This document shows positions 7,104 to 15,318 of a DNA stretch of 53,547 nt, piece after piece (positions within the stretch are counted from its first letter, which is position 1; each line of letters begins with the position of its first letter). Made by a program: the position numbers and the translations under genes. The stretch lies in contig QHWT01000044.1 in NCBI GenBank assembly GCA_003222675.1, positions 1-53,547 on the forward strand. The letters run 5' to 3'. The DNA is from Acidobacteriota bacterium (GTDB lineage Bacteria; Acidobacteriota; Vicinamibacteria; Vicinamibacterales; 2-12-FULL-66-21). The notes beneath the pieces are model-generated. The model made no database searches and was not told where the DNA came from. It saw only the letters and a list, made by a program, of their open reading frames with translations.

Positions 7104-8015
7104 TCATTTCTTCGCCGGATTGTCGATGGGCAGCCCGCGTCGGGCCCAGTCCTCGTATGAACCATCGTACAGCAGGATCGGGTGACCGAGCGAACGTGCC
7201 GCGAACAACATCGCGGTGGCCTGTTGCCCGACGTGGCAGTAGCCAATCACGGTGTCGCCGGGTCTCACGCCGGCCTTGACGAAGATCGCGTCGAGCTCGG
7301 CGGCCGGTTTCAGTTTCAAGTCGTCGCCATTGACCTGTCCAAACGGAAGGCTCTTCGAGCCCGGAATGTGACCGGGCATGTGGTGCTCCATCCGCCCACC
7401 CTCCTGCACCCCATCGTAGAACGAGGCATCGCGTGCATCGATGACGACGAACCCTGGCGCGTTCGCGTGCGACTGCACGAACGCGGCGTCGGCCAGCATG
7501 GGCTTCATTCTCAGCGGCGACAGCTTTCCCTTCGTGGCGGGTGGAATGGACGCGGTGACCTCGCGTCCATCCTTCTTCCATGCTTCCAGTCCGCCATCGA
7601 GCATCGAGACGTTCTCGAGGCCGGCGTAGAGGAACGTGAAGATGCCGCGCGCCGGGGGCGAAATCCAGTCCTTCGCGCCGTACACGATGATGCGCGAGTC
7701 ATCGGAGATGCCGATGGCCTCGAGCTGGGCGCGGAGCCTCTCCGGTGATGACATTTCGAGCGACAGCGCCCCCGGTCCCTTGTCGTCGGCGGAGATGGCG
7801 TGGAGGCTCAGGTAACGCGCCCCGGGGATGTGTTGCGCGGGATATTCCGACTCCTCCCCCACGTGGAGCAGCACGAGCTTGGAATCCTTCAAATGCTGCG
7901 CGAGCCACGCCGTGGACACGAGCATCGAGTCGCGGGGCGTTTCCGCGCGCGCGGCAGCAGGCGCGAGCGACAGCGCCAGCGCAGCGCCACACACGGACAT
8001 AAAGGATGTCTTCAC
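7104..8015 (-). CDS. Exported two-domain rhodanese / thiosulfate:sulfur transferase
   Basis: This 303-residue protein has a signal peptide (hydrophobic 6-23, AAARA cleavage site near 24) and two rhodanese domains. The first is inactive (no Cys in VYGAKDW, ~111-117). The second has the catalytic Cys260 in GYCHVGQQAT. The enzyme moves sulfane sulfur from thiosulfate or a similar donor to a thiol acceptor, in the periplasm. The start is GTG at 8015 with GGGAGG five bases upstream. The YeeE-like transporter remnant begins 1 base downstream, so the pair probably handled external thiosulfate. A 25-bp inverted repeat overlaps the predicted -10 element, so a dedicated regulator is likely. Confidence 0.9.
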   Translation of the reverse strand: MKTSFMSVCGAALALSLAPAAARAETPRDSMLVSTAWLAQHLKDSKLVLLHVGEESEYPAQHIPGARYLSLHAISADDKGPGALSLEMSSPERLRAQLEAIGISDDSRIIVYGAKDWISPPARGIFTFLYAGLENVSMLDGGLEAWKKDGREVTASIPPATKGKLSPLRMKPMLADAAFVQSHANAPGFVVIDARDASFYDGVQEGGRMEHHMPGHIPGSKSLPFGQVNGDDLKLKPAAELDAIFVKAGVRPGDTVIGYCHVGQQATAMLFAARSLGHPILLYDGSYEDWARRGLPIDNPAKK

Positions 8016-8045
8016 AGGAACCTCCCGGAAGCGTTAGACGAACAT

Positions 8046-8070
8046 TCTCTTGTCGATCTTCTACAAGAGA
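8046..8070. promoter_or_regulatory. Operator-like inverted repeat over the rhodanese promoter
   Basis: TCTCTTGT - 9 bases - ACAAGAGA is a perfect 8-bp inverted repeat. On the minus strand it overlaps a weak -10 (TAGAAG, 8063-8058) that lies 17 bases from a perfect -35 TTGACA (8086-8081). A dimeric repressor binding here would block the rhodanese promoter. The regulator is unknown. The divergent FAD-oxidoreductase gene starts 50 bases away and may share the site. Confidence 0.6.
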
Positions 8071-8120
8071 CACGCGGTATTGTCAATTGGTCGAGGCCGG
8101 CTGAAGCGGGCCACCACACC

Positions 8121-9213
8121 ATGGCGCAATCGATCCTCATCGTCGGGGCCGGCGTATTCGGACTGACTGCCGCGTGGGAGCTGCGCGCACGCGGGTGGGA
8201 CGTCGAGATCATCGACCCCGGTCCGATTCCGCGAGCGACGGCCGCGTCAACCGACATCAGCAAAGTGATCCGCATGGACTACGGATCCGACGAGCATTAC
8301 ACACGCATGGCCGAAGGGGCGCTCGCCGGATGGGACGCCTGGAATGCGCGCTGGTCGCCGCCGCTGTACCACGAGGCCGGATTCCTCGTGCTGTCCTCTG
8401 GCATCATGCGGCCAGGCGGCTTCGAGCGCGACAGCTTCGATCTGCTGCGGACGAGAGGGCACGACCTGCAGCGCATCGGCTCGACGTACGCGCGTGCGCG
8501 CTTCGCCGCGTGGTCGAGCCGCCAGTATCAGAGTGGGAAGGTCGTCGCGCGCATTGCCGACGAGGCGCGCACCGCCGGCGTACGGCTGACGGAAGGCGCG
8601 GCGTTCGGCGAGGTCATTGATGAACGCGGCCGCCCGGCTGGCGTAAGGACCGCGGATGGCGGGGTGCTGTACGCGGATGCCGTCCTGATTGCGGCGGGCG
8701 CGTGGACGCCGCTGCTGCTGCCACAGCTTGAAAACGTCATGTGGACGACAGGGCAACCGGTCGTGCATTTCGTGGTCGACGATCCGTCGGCGTGGCAGGC
8801 GCCCCGCTTCCCGGTCTGGGCTGCCGACATCGCGCATTCAGGTTGGTACGGCTTCCCTGCGCTTCCAGATGGAACGCTGAAGATCGGACATCACGGCCGG
8901 GGCCGGCGCGTCGACCCCGATGCGCCGCGCACGGTGCTGGCCGAAGAGGAGGACCAATTCCGCCAGTTCGTACGACGTCATCTTCCGCGGCTGGGGGACG
9001 CACGGATCCGACTGACGCGGCTGTGCCTCTACTGCGACACGTTCGATGGCGATTTCTGGATCGATGAAGATCCTTCGCGACCGGGACTGTTCGTCGCCCG
9101 ATGTCATTGAACGGAAGCCGAACGCGTGGAAGGACAGGTTCAAGTGGCGAACGCGTGTGCGCGACGGGAAGGAAGCGGCGCGAGCGCTGAACTCGTCGGC
9201 TCACGGGATATGA
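8121..9213 (+). pseudogene. FAD-dependent oxidoreductase (sarcosine-oxidase/DAO family), disrupted near the C-terminus
   Basis: The product begins with the Rossmann FAD motif GAGVFG (residues 9-14) and runs as a DAO-family flavoenzyme. The covalent-flavin Cys of sarcosine oxidases is probably kept in LCLYCDT (~300). The frame stops at 9110 immediately after GLFVA, where the family has a GGSGHGFKF segment. The family C-terminus then continues in another frame (DVIERKPNAWKDRFKWRTR) to 9213. About 15-20 codons including the conserved FAD/substrate-site Gly-rich motif are therefore missing, with a frameshift. The product is probably inactive unless this is an assembly error. ATG at 8121 is chosen because the Rossmann motif must be near the start. 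It is divergent from the rhodanese gene. Confidence 0.8.
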
Positions 9214-9260
9214 CGGCGGACCTGAAGGTCCGCCCTGCACGTGAACTACACAATAGACCG
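9212..9260. repeat. Palindromic repeat, family B (copy 1)
   Basis: GGCGGACC - TGAA - GGTCCGCC is a perfect 8-bp hairpin, flanked by tgac on one side and ctgcac on the other. The same 29-base unit occurs inverted at 37838-37868. It directly follows the last codon of the broken oxidoreductase and may act as a terminator-like hairpin, but no T tract follows. Confidence 0.7.
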
Positions 9261-9418
9261 GGTCTTCAGCAGGCTGCTGAAGAAGAAGACAGCCCTGCGG
9301 GATTTGGTGATTTCTGGATTGGGTAATCTGGTGATTGTGCTTCGCACGCGTTCCCGCGCGTGCGTTCTTTCTAGAGAGACCCGGCGGCGTGAGCTACGAC
9401 TCCTGAGCCGTAAGCCGC
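9261..9418. other. Intergenic, no gene seen
   Basis: This contains a partial family-C hairpin (cttcagcaggctgctgaag, 9263-9281). Nothing in the remainder is recognised before the stop of the histidine kinase gene. Confidence 0.4.
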
Positions 9419-10408
9419 TCATGCGGCCGGCAGCCGCAGGCGGGCCTCCACGCCGCCCGTGCCCGAGCCGGCGAGCGCGATCGAACCGCCATACAGCTCC
9501 GCGAGGTCGCGCACGATCGCGAGGCCGAGTCCCGAACCGGGCGCCGCTTCATCGGCGCGCACGCCCCGCTGCAACACCGCTTTCCGCATCGACTCCGCGA
9601 GTCCCGGCCCATCATCTTCCACAGCAATGTCAACAGCGCCGTTGACCTGCGACGAAGCGATCCGCACCTGCGACCGGGCCCACTTGCAGGCATTGTCGAG
9701 AAGGTTCCCGAGCATCTCGTCCAGATCCTCGCGCTGGCACCTGACGGCGTGATCGGCGGGCACGTCCACGTCGATCGTCAGGCCGCGGCCATCGTGCAGG
9801 CGCAACATCGTGCGGGTCAGCGGCTCGGCGGATGCCACAACCGCGCAGCGGGCGCCGGATGTTGCACCCGATGCCGCGGCGCGGGCGTGTGCGAGGTGGT
9901 AGTCGACCTGCCGGCGCATGCGTTCGACCTGGCTATGGATCGCGTCGGCGACGTCCGCGTGTCCCTCGCCCGCGGCACGTTCCGCTTCGTGCGTCAGCAC
10001 GGCAAGCGGAGTTTTGAGTCCATGTGCGAGATCTCCTGCTTTCGCCAGCGCGCGACGCACCATCTGCTCACGGTGCGCAAGCAGCCCGTTGAGATCGTCG
10101 ACGAGCGGCTGGATCTCGCTGGGATACGTCCCCTCGACGCGGCCGTCATGCCCCTGGTGCACGGCGCCCAGCCGCGCGCGCAACTGGTTGATGGGCGTCA
10201 CGCCGCGGCGGACCTGCGCGACGCCGACGGCAAGACACACGAGCGCAGCAATCGTGAGTGGGACCGGATGCGTGAAAAATCCATGAAACTTCTGCGGCGC
10301 GCCCGGATGGCGCACCATGTACGCGGTGATCACGACGAGCGTGACGATGAACAGCCCGATCGTCCACAGCACGGCGCCGAGCAGCAGGCGCGAGCGCAAC
10401 GACACCAT
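9419..10408 (-). CDS. PhoQ-like sensor histidine kinase
   Basis: This 329-residue inner-membrane kinase has TM1 at ~9-31, a short periplasmic loop of ~15-20 residues, TM2 at ~50-66 and a HAMP-like linker. The H-box is LAHGLKTPLAVL (H129), the N-box NLLDNACKWA, and the G-boxes DDGPGL and GSGLGLAIV. The HGLKTPL H-box is characteristic of the PhoQ/PmrB-type group, although the periplasmic sensor domain is far shorter than in PhoQ. ATG at 10408 overlaps the response-regulator stop (TAATG), which fixes the start; the frame upstream is a shadow of the regulator gene. With such a small outer loop, it probably senses the membrane or a small membrane partner. Confidence 0.92.
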   Translation of the reverse strand: MVSLRSRLLLGAVLWTIGLFIVTLVVITAYMVRHPGAPQKFHGFFTHPVPLTIAALVCLAVGVAQVRRGVTPINQLRARLGAVHQGHDGRVEGTYPSEIQPLVDDLNGLLAHREQMVRRALAKAGDLAHGLKTPLAVLTHEAERAAGEGHADVADAIHSQVERMRRQVDYHLAHARAAASGATSGARCAVVASAEPLTRTMLRLHDGRGLTIDVDVPADHAVRCQREDLDEMLGNLLDNACKWARSQVRIASSQVNGAVDIAVEDDGPGLAESMRKAVLQRGVRADEAAPGSGLGLAIVRDLAELYGGSIALAGSGTGGVEARLRLPAA

Positions 10409-11070
10409 TACCCTGGTTCCTCGATGCGGTATCCCATGCCCCGCACCGTTTCGATATACGGCACTCCCAGCTTCCGCCTCAGACGTCCGATGAAGACCTC
10501 CACCGTGTTCGAGTCGCGGTCGGATCCTTCGGCGTAAATGTGATCGGTCAACTCGGTTTGCGAGACGACGCGGCCGCGGTGGTGCATCAGATAGGAGAGC
10601 ACGCGGAACTCGTGGCTGGTCAGCTTCACCGGAACGCCATTGACCGTCACCTTCGCCGCGCGCGGATCGAGCGCAAGCGCGCCGCAGCGGAGATCCGTGG
10701 TGACGTGCCCGCTTGCCCGGCGGATGAGGGCACGCAGCCGTGCCAGCACTTCTTCCATGCGAAACGGCTTCGCAACGTAGTCGTCCGCGCCTCCGTCGAT
10801 GCCCTGCACCTTCTCGTGCCAGCTGCCGCGCGCGGTCAGGATCAGCACGGGCACGTCGACCCCCGCGTCGCGCCACCGCCGCAGCAATGTGAGCCCGTCG
10901 ATCTTGGGCAGACCGAGGTCCAGGACGATTGCATCATAGCGTTCCGTTTGCGCGAGGAAATCACCGCGCTCGCCGTCAGCCGCGCAGTCGACAGCGTAGC
11001 CGCCCTCTTTCAGCGCCGTCGCCAGCTGGCGTGACAGCGCGCCTTCATCCTCCACGATCAGTATTCGCAT
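10408..11070 (-). CDS. OmpR/PhoP-family response regulator
   Basis: This 220-residue protein has an N-terminal receiver domain (acidic pocket EDE at 7-9, phosphorylated D51 in LDLGLP, conserved K in YVAKPF) and a C-terminal OmpR-type winged helix (LTSHEFRVLSYL through VRGMGYRIEEPG). It works as a transcription factor downstream of the kinase gene with which it overlaps by 1 base. Tandem half-sites at 11110-11148 in its own promoter region have the 11-bp spacing used by OmpR-family dimers, so autoregulation is likely. Confidence 0.93.
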   Translation of the reverse strand: MRILIVEDEGALSRQLATALKEGGYAVDCAADGERGDFLAQTERYDAIVLDLGLPKIDGLTLLRRWRDAGVDVPVLILTARGSWHEKVQGIDGGADDYVAKPFRMEEVLARLRALIRRASGHVTTDLRCGALALDPRAAKVTVNGVPVKLTSHEFRVLSYLMHHRGRVVSQTELTDHIYAEGSDRDSNTVEVFIGRLRRKLGVPYIETVRGMGYRIEEPG

Positions 11071-11109
11071 GAAGCGTCAAGCTCGAGTCCCTTTATAGCT
11101 CACTCCTTC

Positions 11110-11148
11110 CTGAACGGCAGCTGAACGCGTCGTTCACGGGCCGTTCAG
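11110..11148. promoter_or_regulatory. Four-half-site operator between the two-component pair and a small membrane protein
   Basis: CTGAACG at 11110-11116 and again at 11121-11127 (11-bp period) is followed by CGTTCAC at 11131-11137 and CGTTCAG at 11142-11148 (11-bp period). The whole is two direct-repeat pairs in inverted orientation around a 3-bp centre. An 11-bp direct-repeat period is the known spacing for OmpR/PhoB-family dimers. Placement between divergent genes suggests one dimer directs each promoter. Confidence 0.72.
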
Positions 11149-11171
11149 CGCCATGTTCATACCATCGGGTC

Positions 11172-11297
11172 ATGCGCAATCGAACACTCGTCGCCGTTGT
11201 TGTCGCCGCTGCCCTGATCGTGTGCGTGGCACTGTCGATGCGTGCCCAGGGGGGCGGCGCGCTGCACCGCTGGTTTTCCGCGATTCACGGCCGCTAA
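11172..11297 (+). CDS. Small single-span membrane protein (41 aa)
   Basis: ATG at 11172 to TAA at 11295-11297 encodes a short basic N-terminus (MRNRT), one hydrophobic helix (LVAVVVAAALIVCVALSM) and a ~18-residue polar tail ending RWFSAIHGR. It would sit in the inner membrane with the tail outside. It is divergent from a PhoP-like regulator and immediately follows the four-half-site operator, so it is probably a target of that regulator. Small membrane proteins next to PhoQ-type kinases (MgrB, SafA) modulate the kinase. The resemblance here is in position and architecture only. The protein is not similar in sequence to those, as far as I can see. Confidence 0.62.
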   Translation: MRNRTLVAVVVAAALIVCVALSMRAQGGGALHRWFSAIHGR

Positions 11298-11386
11298 TGA
11301 GGCGCACGGAATACAGCCTGCGTGTCAATGCTGAATGCCAAATTGCTGAATGCCGAGTGTCCATTCAATTCGGCAAGGAGATACAT

Positions 11387-11779
11387 ATGAAGAGATTCGC
11401 TGCACTCATCGCGATCGCTGTGCTCGTGGTCCCACCGCTCGCGGCGCAGGAGAAGAAGGCATCGACACCAAGCGTCACGGGCACGTGGACGATGACGGTT
11501 GATGCGGCGCCGCACGGCGTCGCGACCATGGGGCTCGTGCTCGAGCAGAAGGGAACCGCCGTGACCGGCACGTTCGCGAGCCCGCACGGCGACATGCCGG
11601 TCGAAGGGGAATTCGTCGACGGCACGTTAAAGCTCGTGACGACGATGAAAGACGCCGATTCCCAGATCACGTTCGAAGCACGGTTGAAGAACGAGCGCCT
11701 GACTGGCTCCCTATCGAGCCAGATGGGGGACATGCAGTGGACCGCTGAGCGCGTCACGCCATTGAACAACCGCCACTGA
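11387..11779 (+). CDS. Small secreted beta-rich protein
   Basis: ATG at 11387 has AAGGAG six bases upstream. The product is 130 residues: a signal peptide (FAALIAIAVLVVPPLAAQ), then a repetitive beta pattern (VTGTWTMTVD, VTGTFASPHGDMPVEGEF, LTGSLSSQMGDMQWTAERV). Acidobacterial genomes encode many exported proteins with this G-x-W / G-x-F beta-strand signature, and no function is known to me. Its distance from the 41-aa gene (about 90 bases, with tgaatgcc word repeats between) leaves open whether both are on one transcript. Confidence 0.75.
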   Translation: MKRFAALIAIAVLVVPPLAAQEKKASTPSVTGTWTMTVDAAPHGVATMGLVLEQKGTAVTGTFASPHGDMPVEGEFVDGTLKLVTTMKDADSQITFEARLKNERLTGSLSSQMGDMQWTAERVTPLNNRH

Positions 11780-11881
11780 ACAACTGCCACTGAAGGACAC
11801 AGAACACACAGCGCGGCTGCGCCGCAACCAAACCCGTGGCGCATCAGCGCTAGCGGCAGGACCCGTGGGCCCGCCGATCTC

Positions 11882-11934
11882 GTAGAACAAACGCATTCTT
11901 GTCAGGAAAACACGTTTTCGCGCGTTTGTTCTAC
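11882..11934. repeat. Nested hairpin element
   Basis: GTAGAACAAACGC (11882-11894) pairs perfectly with GCGTTTGTTCTAC (11922-11934). A smaller perfect palindrome GAAAAC-AC-GTTTTC (11906-11919) lies in the loop. A second imperfect inverted repeat (acaccgagaa / ttctcggtgt) flanks it out to ~12016. It is MITE-like, AT-richer than its surroundings, and sits 90 bases upstream of the ADOP permease. Confidence 0.65.
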
Positions 11935-12023
11935 AGAGAAGGTCAGAGAAACACCGAGAAACAACAATCATGAAAGCTATCGCTGACGGCGTTGTTCAGT
12001 GTTCTCGGTGTTGTTCTGTGGCC

Positions 12024-14438
12024 ATGACTAGAGACATCGTTTTCGCGTGGCGCACCATCGTGCGCATGCCGGCACTCGCGGTCGTCGTGATTCTGTCGCT
12101 CGGCGTCGGTATCGGCGTCAACACGGTTGTCTTTTCGTGGATGCAGTCGGTGCTGTTCCGCCCGATCGCTGGCGTGCGGCACGCGGGGGATTTCCACCTC
12201 GTTGAGCCGCGCACCGACAGCGGCATTTATCCGGCCGCATCGTGGCTCGAATACCGAGATCTGGCCGAGCGGCTCCGCACGATGGAGGCGCTGATCGCGT
12301 TCCGGATGGTGCCGCTCTACGTCGGCGAATCGGGACGCGTCGAACGCGGGAACGGTCTGCTCGTCTCCGGCAACTACTTCACCGCACTCGGCCTGCAACC
12401 AGCGCTTGGCCGCTTCCTGCTCCCGGCTGAAGCGGCAACGCCAGGCTCGGCACGCCTCGTCGTGATCTCGCACGACTACTGGCAGGCGCGGTTCGCCGGG
12501 GCGCCGGCGGTTGTCGGCAAATCCATTCGCCTGAATGGCATCGACGTCACGGTGATCGGCGTCGCGCCGCGCGGCTTCCAGGGCACGATTATGCGCCTCA
12601 GCTTCGATCTGTTCCTTCCAGCGACGATCGCGCCGGTCATCTTCAGCGGATCGCAAGAGCTCGAGGACAGGAGCGTCCGCGGCTATTCGATGATGGGACG
12701 CCTGGCGCATGGCGCCACACGCACGCTCGCCCAGACGGAGCTCGACACCGTCATGCGCGATCTGGCGCGCGCCTATCCCAAATCCAATGCCGCGGTCGCT
12801 GCCGAAGTGCGTTCGTTCTGGGAATCACCACGAGGGCCGCAACGGCTGCTCGCGGCGTCGCTCGCGTTTCTGCAGGCCATCATGCTGCTGCTGTTGCTTG
12901 CAGTCTGCGGCAACGCGGCAAACCTTGTGATGGCGCGTGCCAGCGCGCGTCAGCGGGAAATGAGTGTCCGGCTTGCGCTCGGCGCGGGCCGGTGGCGAGT
13001 CGTGCGCCTGCTGCTCACCGAGAGCGTGCTGCTCTCACTGATCGGCGCGACGTTGGGCGCAGCGATTGCCTTCTGGGGCACGAACGCGCTGACCGCCGCG
13101 CCGCCGATGCGCGTCCGTGGAATTCCCATCACGTTCTCAACCGACGTCGACAGCATGGGTCTCGCCTTTGCAATGTCGCTCGGGATTGCCTGCGGCATCA
13201 TCTTTGGCCTCGGGCCTGCCCTGCAGCTCGCGCGGCTCGACCCGCAGCAGATCCTGCGCGGCGGCGTCAGCACGCCCCGGCGCAGCCGGATGCGCAACAC
13301 GCTGATGGCGCTCGAAGTTGCGCTCGCGATCGTGGTGCTCCTCGCCGCGGGTCTCTTCTTCCGCAGCTTCATCGAGACGCGCGAAACCGATCCTGGATTC
13401 CGTCGCGACGGCGTGCTGCTGGCGGCGTACGATCTCACCGAACGCCGCGTCGACGCGTCGGGCGCGCGCTGGTTTGCGACCCGCCTTCTGGATCGGCTGC
13501 ATGCCGTTCCTGGAGCCGAAGCGGTCGCCATTGCGGGCGCCGTTCCGCTCGACATTCATGGCATGCCCACGCGCTTCTTCACCCTCGACGGACGCGCGCG
13601 CGACGATGGAATGCCGGACGAGGCGCTCGCAAACACCGTGACGCCTGGCTACTTCGCGGTGATGGGGATCCCGCTGCTCGCGGGCACGGATTTCGCGAGC
13701 CTCGCGGACACGGCTACCTCGCCGCAGGTGATCGTCAACGAGGAGTTCGTGCGGCGATATCTCGAGCGCGCAGACCCACTCGGCCGACGACTCGAACTCG
13801 GCGGCCGCGCGTATTCGATCGTCGGCGTGGCACGCAATGCTCTATACAACGCATTCGGCGAGCCGCCCACGCCCATTATCTATCTGTCATATCGCGACCG
13901 TCCGTCGCCTCTCGGTGAAATTCACATGCGCACGCGCGCCGGCGCGGAAACAGCGGTCGCGTCCGACGTGCGACGCATCGTCCGCGACCTCGACGCGGAC
14001 CTTCCGATCTTCGATGTGCGCACGCTGAACGATCACATCGAATCGAATCTCATCCTGCGTCGTATTCCCGCGCGCATGTTCGCTGTGCTCGCACCATTGC
14101 TGCTGCTGATGGCGGCGATCGGGATTTATGCGGTGGTGTCGTACACCGTCTCGCTCCGAACGGCGGAGATCGGCGTGCGGCTCGCGCTGGGCGCGACGGG
14201 CCGTCGCATCGTTCGGGAGTTCGTCGCCGACAGTCTGCGCGTGATTGTGGTGGGCGCCATCGCAGGATGGATCGTCGCCTTCGTGCTCGCCGTGGATATC
14301 CTGTCGGGTGGACCGATCGACGTCGCCGTGTTTGCTGCGGTGCCGGCAATTCTCCTCAGCGTCGCCGCGATCGCCGCCTGGCTACCCGCCCGGCGCGCGA
14401 CGACGGTGGATCCCGCCGTGGCGCTGCGAGAGGCGTGA
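12024..14438 (+). CDS. ADOP-type permease (MacB_PCD-FtsX-MacB_PCD-FtsX)
   Basis: The product is 804 residues. It begins with TM1 (MPALAVVVILSLGVGIGVNTVVF), then an extracytoplasmic MacB-type domain (~40-270), an FtsX cassette of three helices (~285-425), a further helix (NTLMALEVALAIVVLLAAG), a second periplasmic domain (~470-680) and a closing FtsX cassette ending in LPARRATTVDPAVALREA. This is the 'acidobacterial duplicated orphan permease' layout. It has no ATPase of its own and is thought to be related to MacB efflux or lipoprotein-handling permeases. ATG at 12024 is chosen because TM1 follows at once; an upstream in-frame ATG at 11970 lies in the repeat region. It lacks the N-terminal ADOP extension seen in the second copy, and no PadR gene adjoins it. 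Confidence 0.88.
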   Translation: MTRDIVFAWRTIVRMPALAVVVILSLGVGIGVNTVVFSWMQSVLFRPIAGVRHAGDFHLVEPRTDSGIYPAASWLEYRDLAERLRTMEALIAFRMVPLYVGESGRVERGNGLLVSGNYFTALGLQPALGRFLLPAEAATPGSARLVVISHDYWQARFAGAPAVVGKSIRLNGIDVTVIGVAPRGFQGTIMRLSFDLFLPATIAPVIFSGSQELEDRSVRGYSMMGRLAHGATRTLAQTELDTVMRDLARAYPKSNAAVAAEVRSFWESPRGPQRLLAASLAFLQAIMLLLLLAVCGNAANLVMARASARQREMSVRLALGAGRWRVVRLLLTESVLLSLIGATLGAAIAFWGTNALTAAPPMRVRGIPITFSTDVDSMGLAFAMSLGIACGIIFGLGPALQLARLDPQQILRGGVSTPRRSRMRNTLMALEVALAIVVLLAAGLFFRSFIETRETDPGFRRDGVLLAAYDLTERRVDASGARWFATRLLDRLHAVPGAEAVAIAGAVPLDIHGMPTRFFTLDGRARDDGMPDEALANTVTPGYFAVMGIPLLAGTDFASLADTATSPQVIVNEEFVRRYLERADPLGRRLELGGRAYSIVGVARNALYNAFGEPPTPIIYLSYRDRPSPLGEIHMRTRAGAETAVASDVRRIVRDLDADLPIFDVRTLNDHIESNLILRRIPARMFAVLAPLLLLMAAIGIYAVVSYTVSLRTAEIGVRLALGATGRRIVREFVADSLRVIVVGAIAGWIVAFVLAVDILSGGPIDVAVFAAVPAILLSVAAIAAWLPARRATTVDPAVALREA

Positions 14439-14439
14439 G

Positions 14440-14494
14440 AACGGGCTCATGACTCAGGACTGAGGACTCATGCTGGCTCGTGGCTGGGTACCCG
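14440..14494. repeat. Short word repeat (actcatgactcaggactgagg)
   Basis: This is a small low-complexity spacer between two convergent ADOP permease genes, built of ctcatg / gactcagg / actgagg words. No terminator with a T tract is visible. Confidence 0.4.
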
Positions 14495-15318
14495 TTATGT
14501 ATCACGCAGCGCGACACTGGGATCGACATTCATCGCGCGTCGCGCGGGCAGGTAGCACGCGAGCAGCGCGACGAGGGCAAGAATGCACGGGACGATTGCA
14601 AACGTCGACTGATGACCGCGGCCGGATGCGCACCCGGCGTCAGATCGTCGGCTGTCGAGAGGAGCCGTCCGCGCTCGGCGCTGACACCGAGCACATCGAA
14701 GAAGTTGCCCGTGACGATCGCGCCGCTCAGCAGATCCGTTTCGCCATCCGCATTGAGACTGGCCGAGATCCCGCCCCACGCGGCAAGAGCGTCGAGCAGC
14801 CGATTGCCGTCGCGAAGTGCTGCGTAAGCTGGATACGAGAAGACGCCTCCGACCGGCCCCCTGAATGCGTAGACGAGCCGATCGCGATTGTTGACCGGGA
14901 GGTGCTGCAACAGCGTCGCGTTGACGAGACTGAAGATCGCGGTGTTCGCGCCGATGCCAAGCGCGAGCGTAAGAATGGCGGCGACGGCAAAGCCGCGACT
15001 CTTCCACAACGATCGCGCGGCGTACACGAGATCTCTCCAGAGATCGCTCAGCAAGTGACCCCGCGGCGCCCCCGCCGCAATCGGCTCGCGCGCGAACGAT
15101 TGCCTCAGCGTCCGCATCTCGCGGTCGAACAGGTCTTCATCGTCGATCTCGTCGATCGCGAGCCGCATGGCCTCGTCGTGACCGGCGCCCGCTGCGCGCA
15201 GCTCCTGGTAACGATCGTCGAGATGCTGGGATAACTCGTCGACAATCTCCCGCTCACGCGGCGGACGCAACCGGAGCCTGACCAGCCGTGCGATGAGCAC
15301 CGCTTTCCATTCAGGCAT
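14495..15318 (-). pseudogene. ADOP-type permease with large internal deletion
   Basis: From ATG 15318 the frame encodes the ADOP N-terminal extension (EREIVDELSQHLDDRYQEL), TM1 (GFAVAAILTLALGIGANTAIF) and the start of the first MacB domain, up to TPGAHPAAVIS near 14600. The sequence then jumps, out of frame, to the last FtsX helix and the family C-terminus (LALVALLACYLPARRAMN to VALRDT) ending at 14495. Roughly 550 codons of a ~830-codon gene are missing. The ATG overlaps the PadR stop by 8 bases, the usual PadR-ADOP arrangement, so this was a functional operon. The product can only be a membrane-anchored stump. The neighbouring intact ADOP gene, in the opposite orientation, may have been involved in the loss by recombination, or this may be an assembly collapse. 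Confidence 0.82.
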
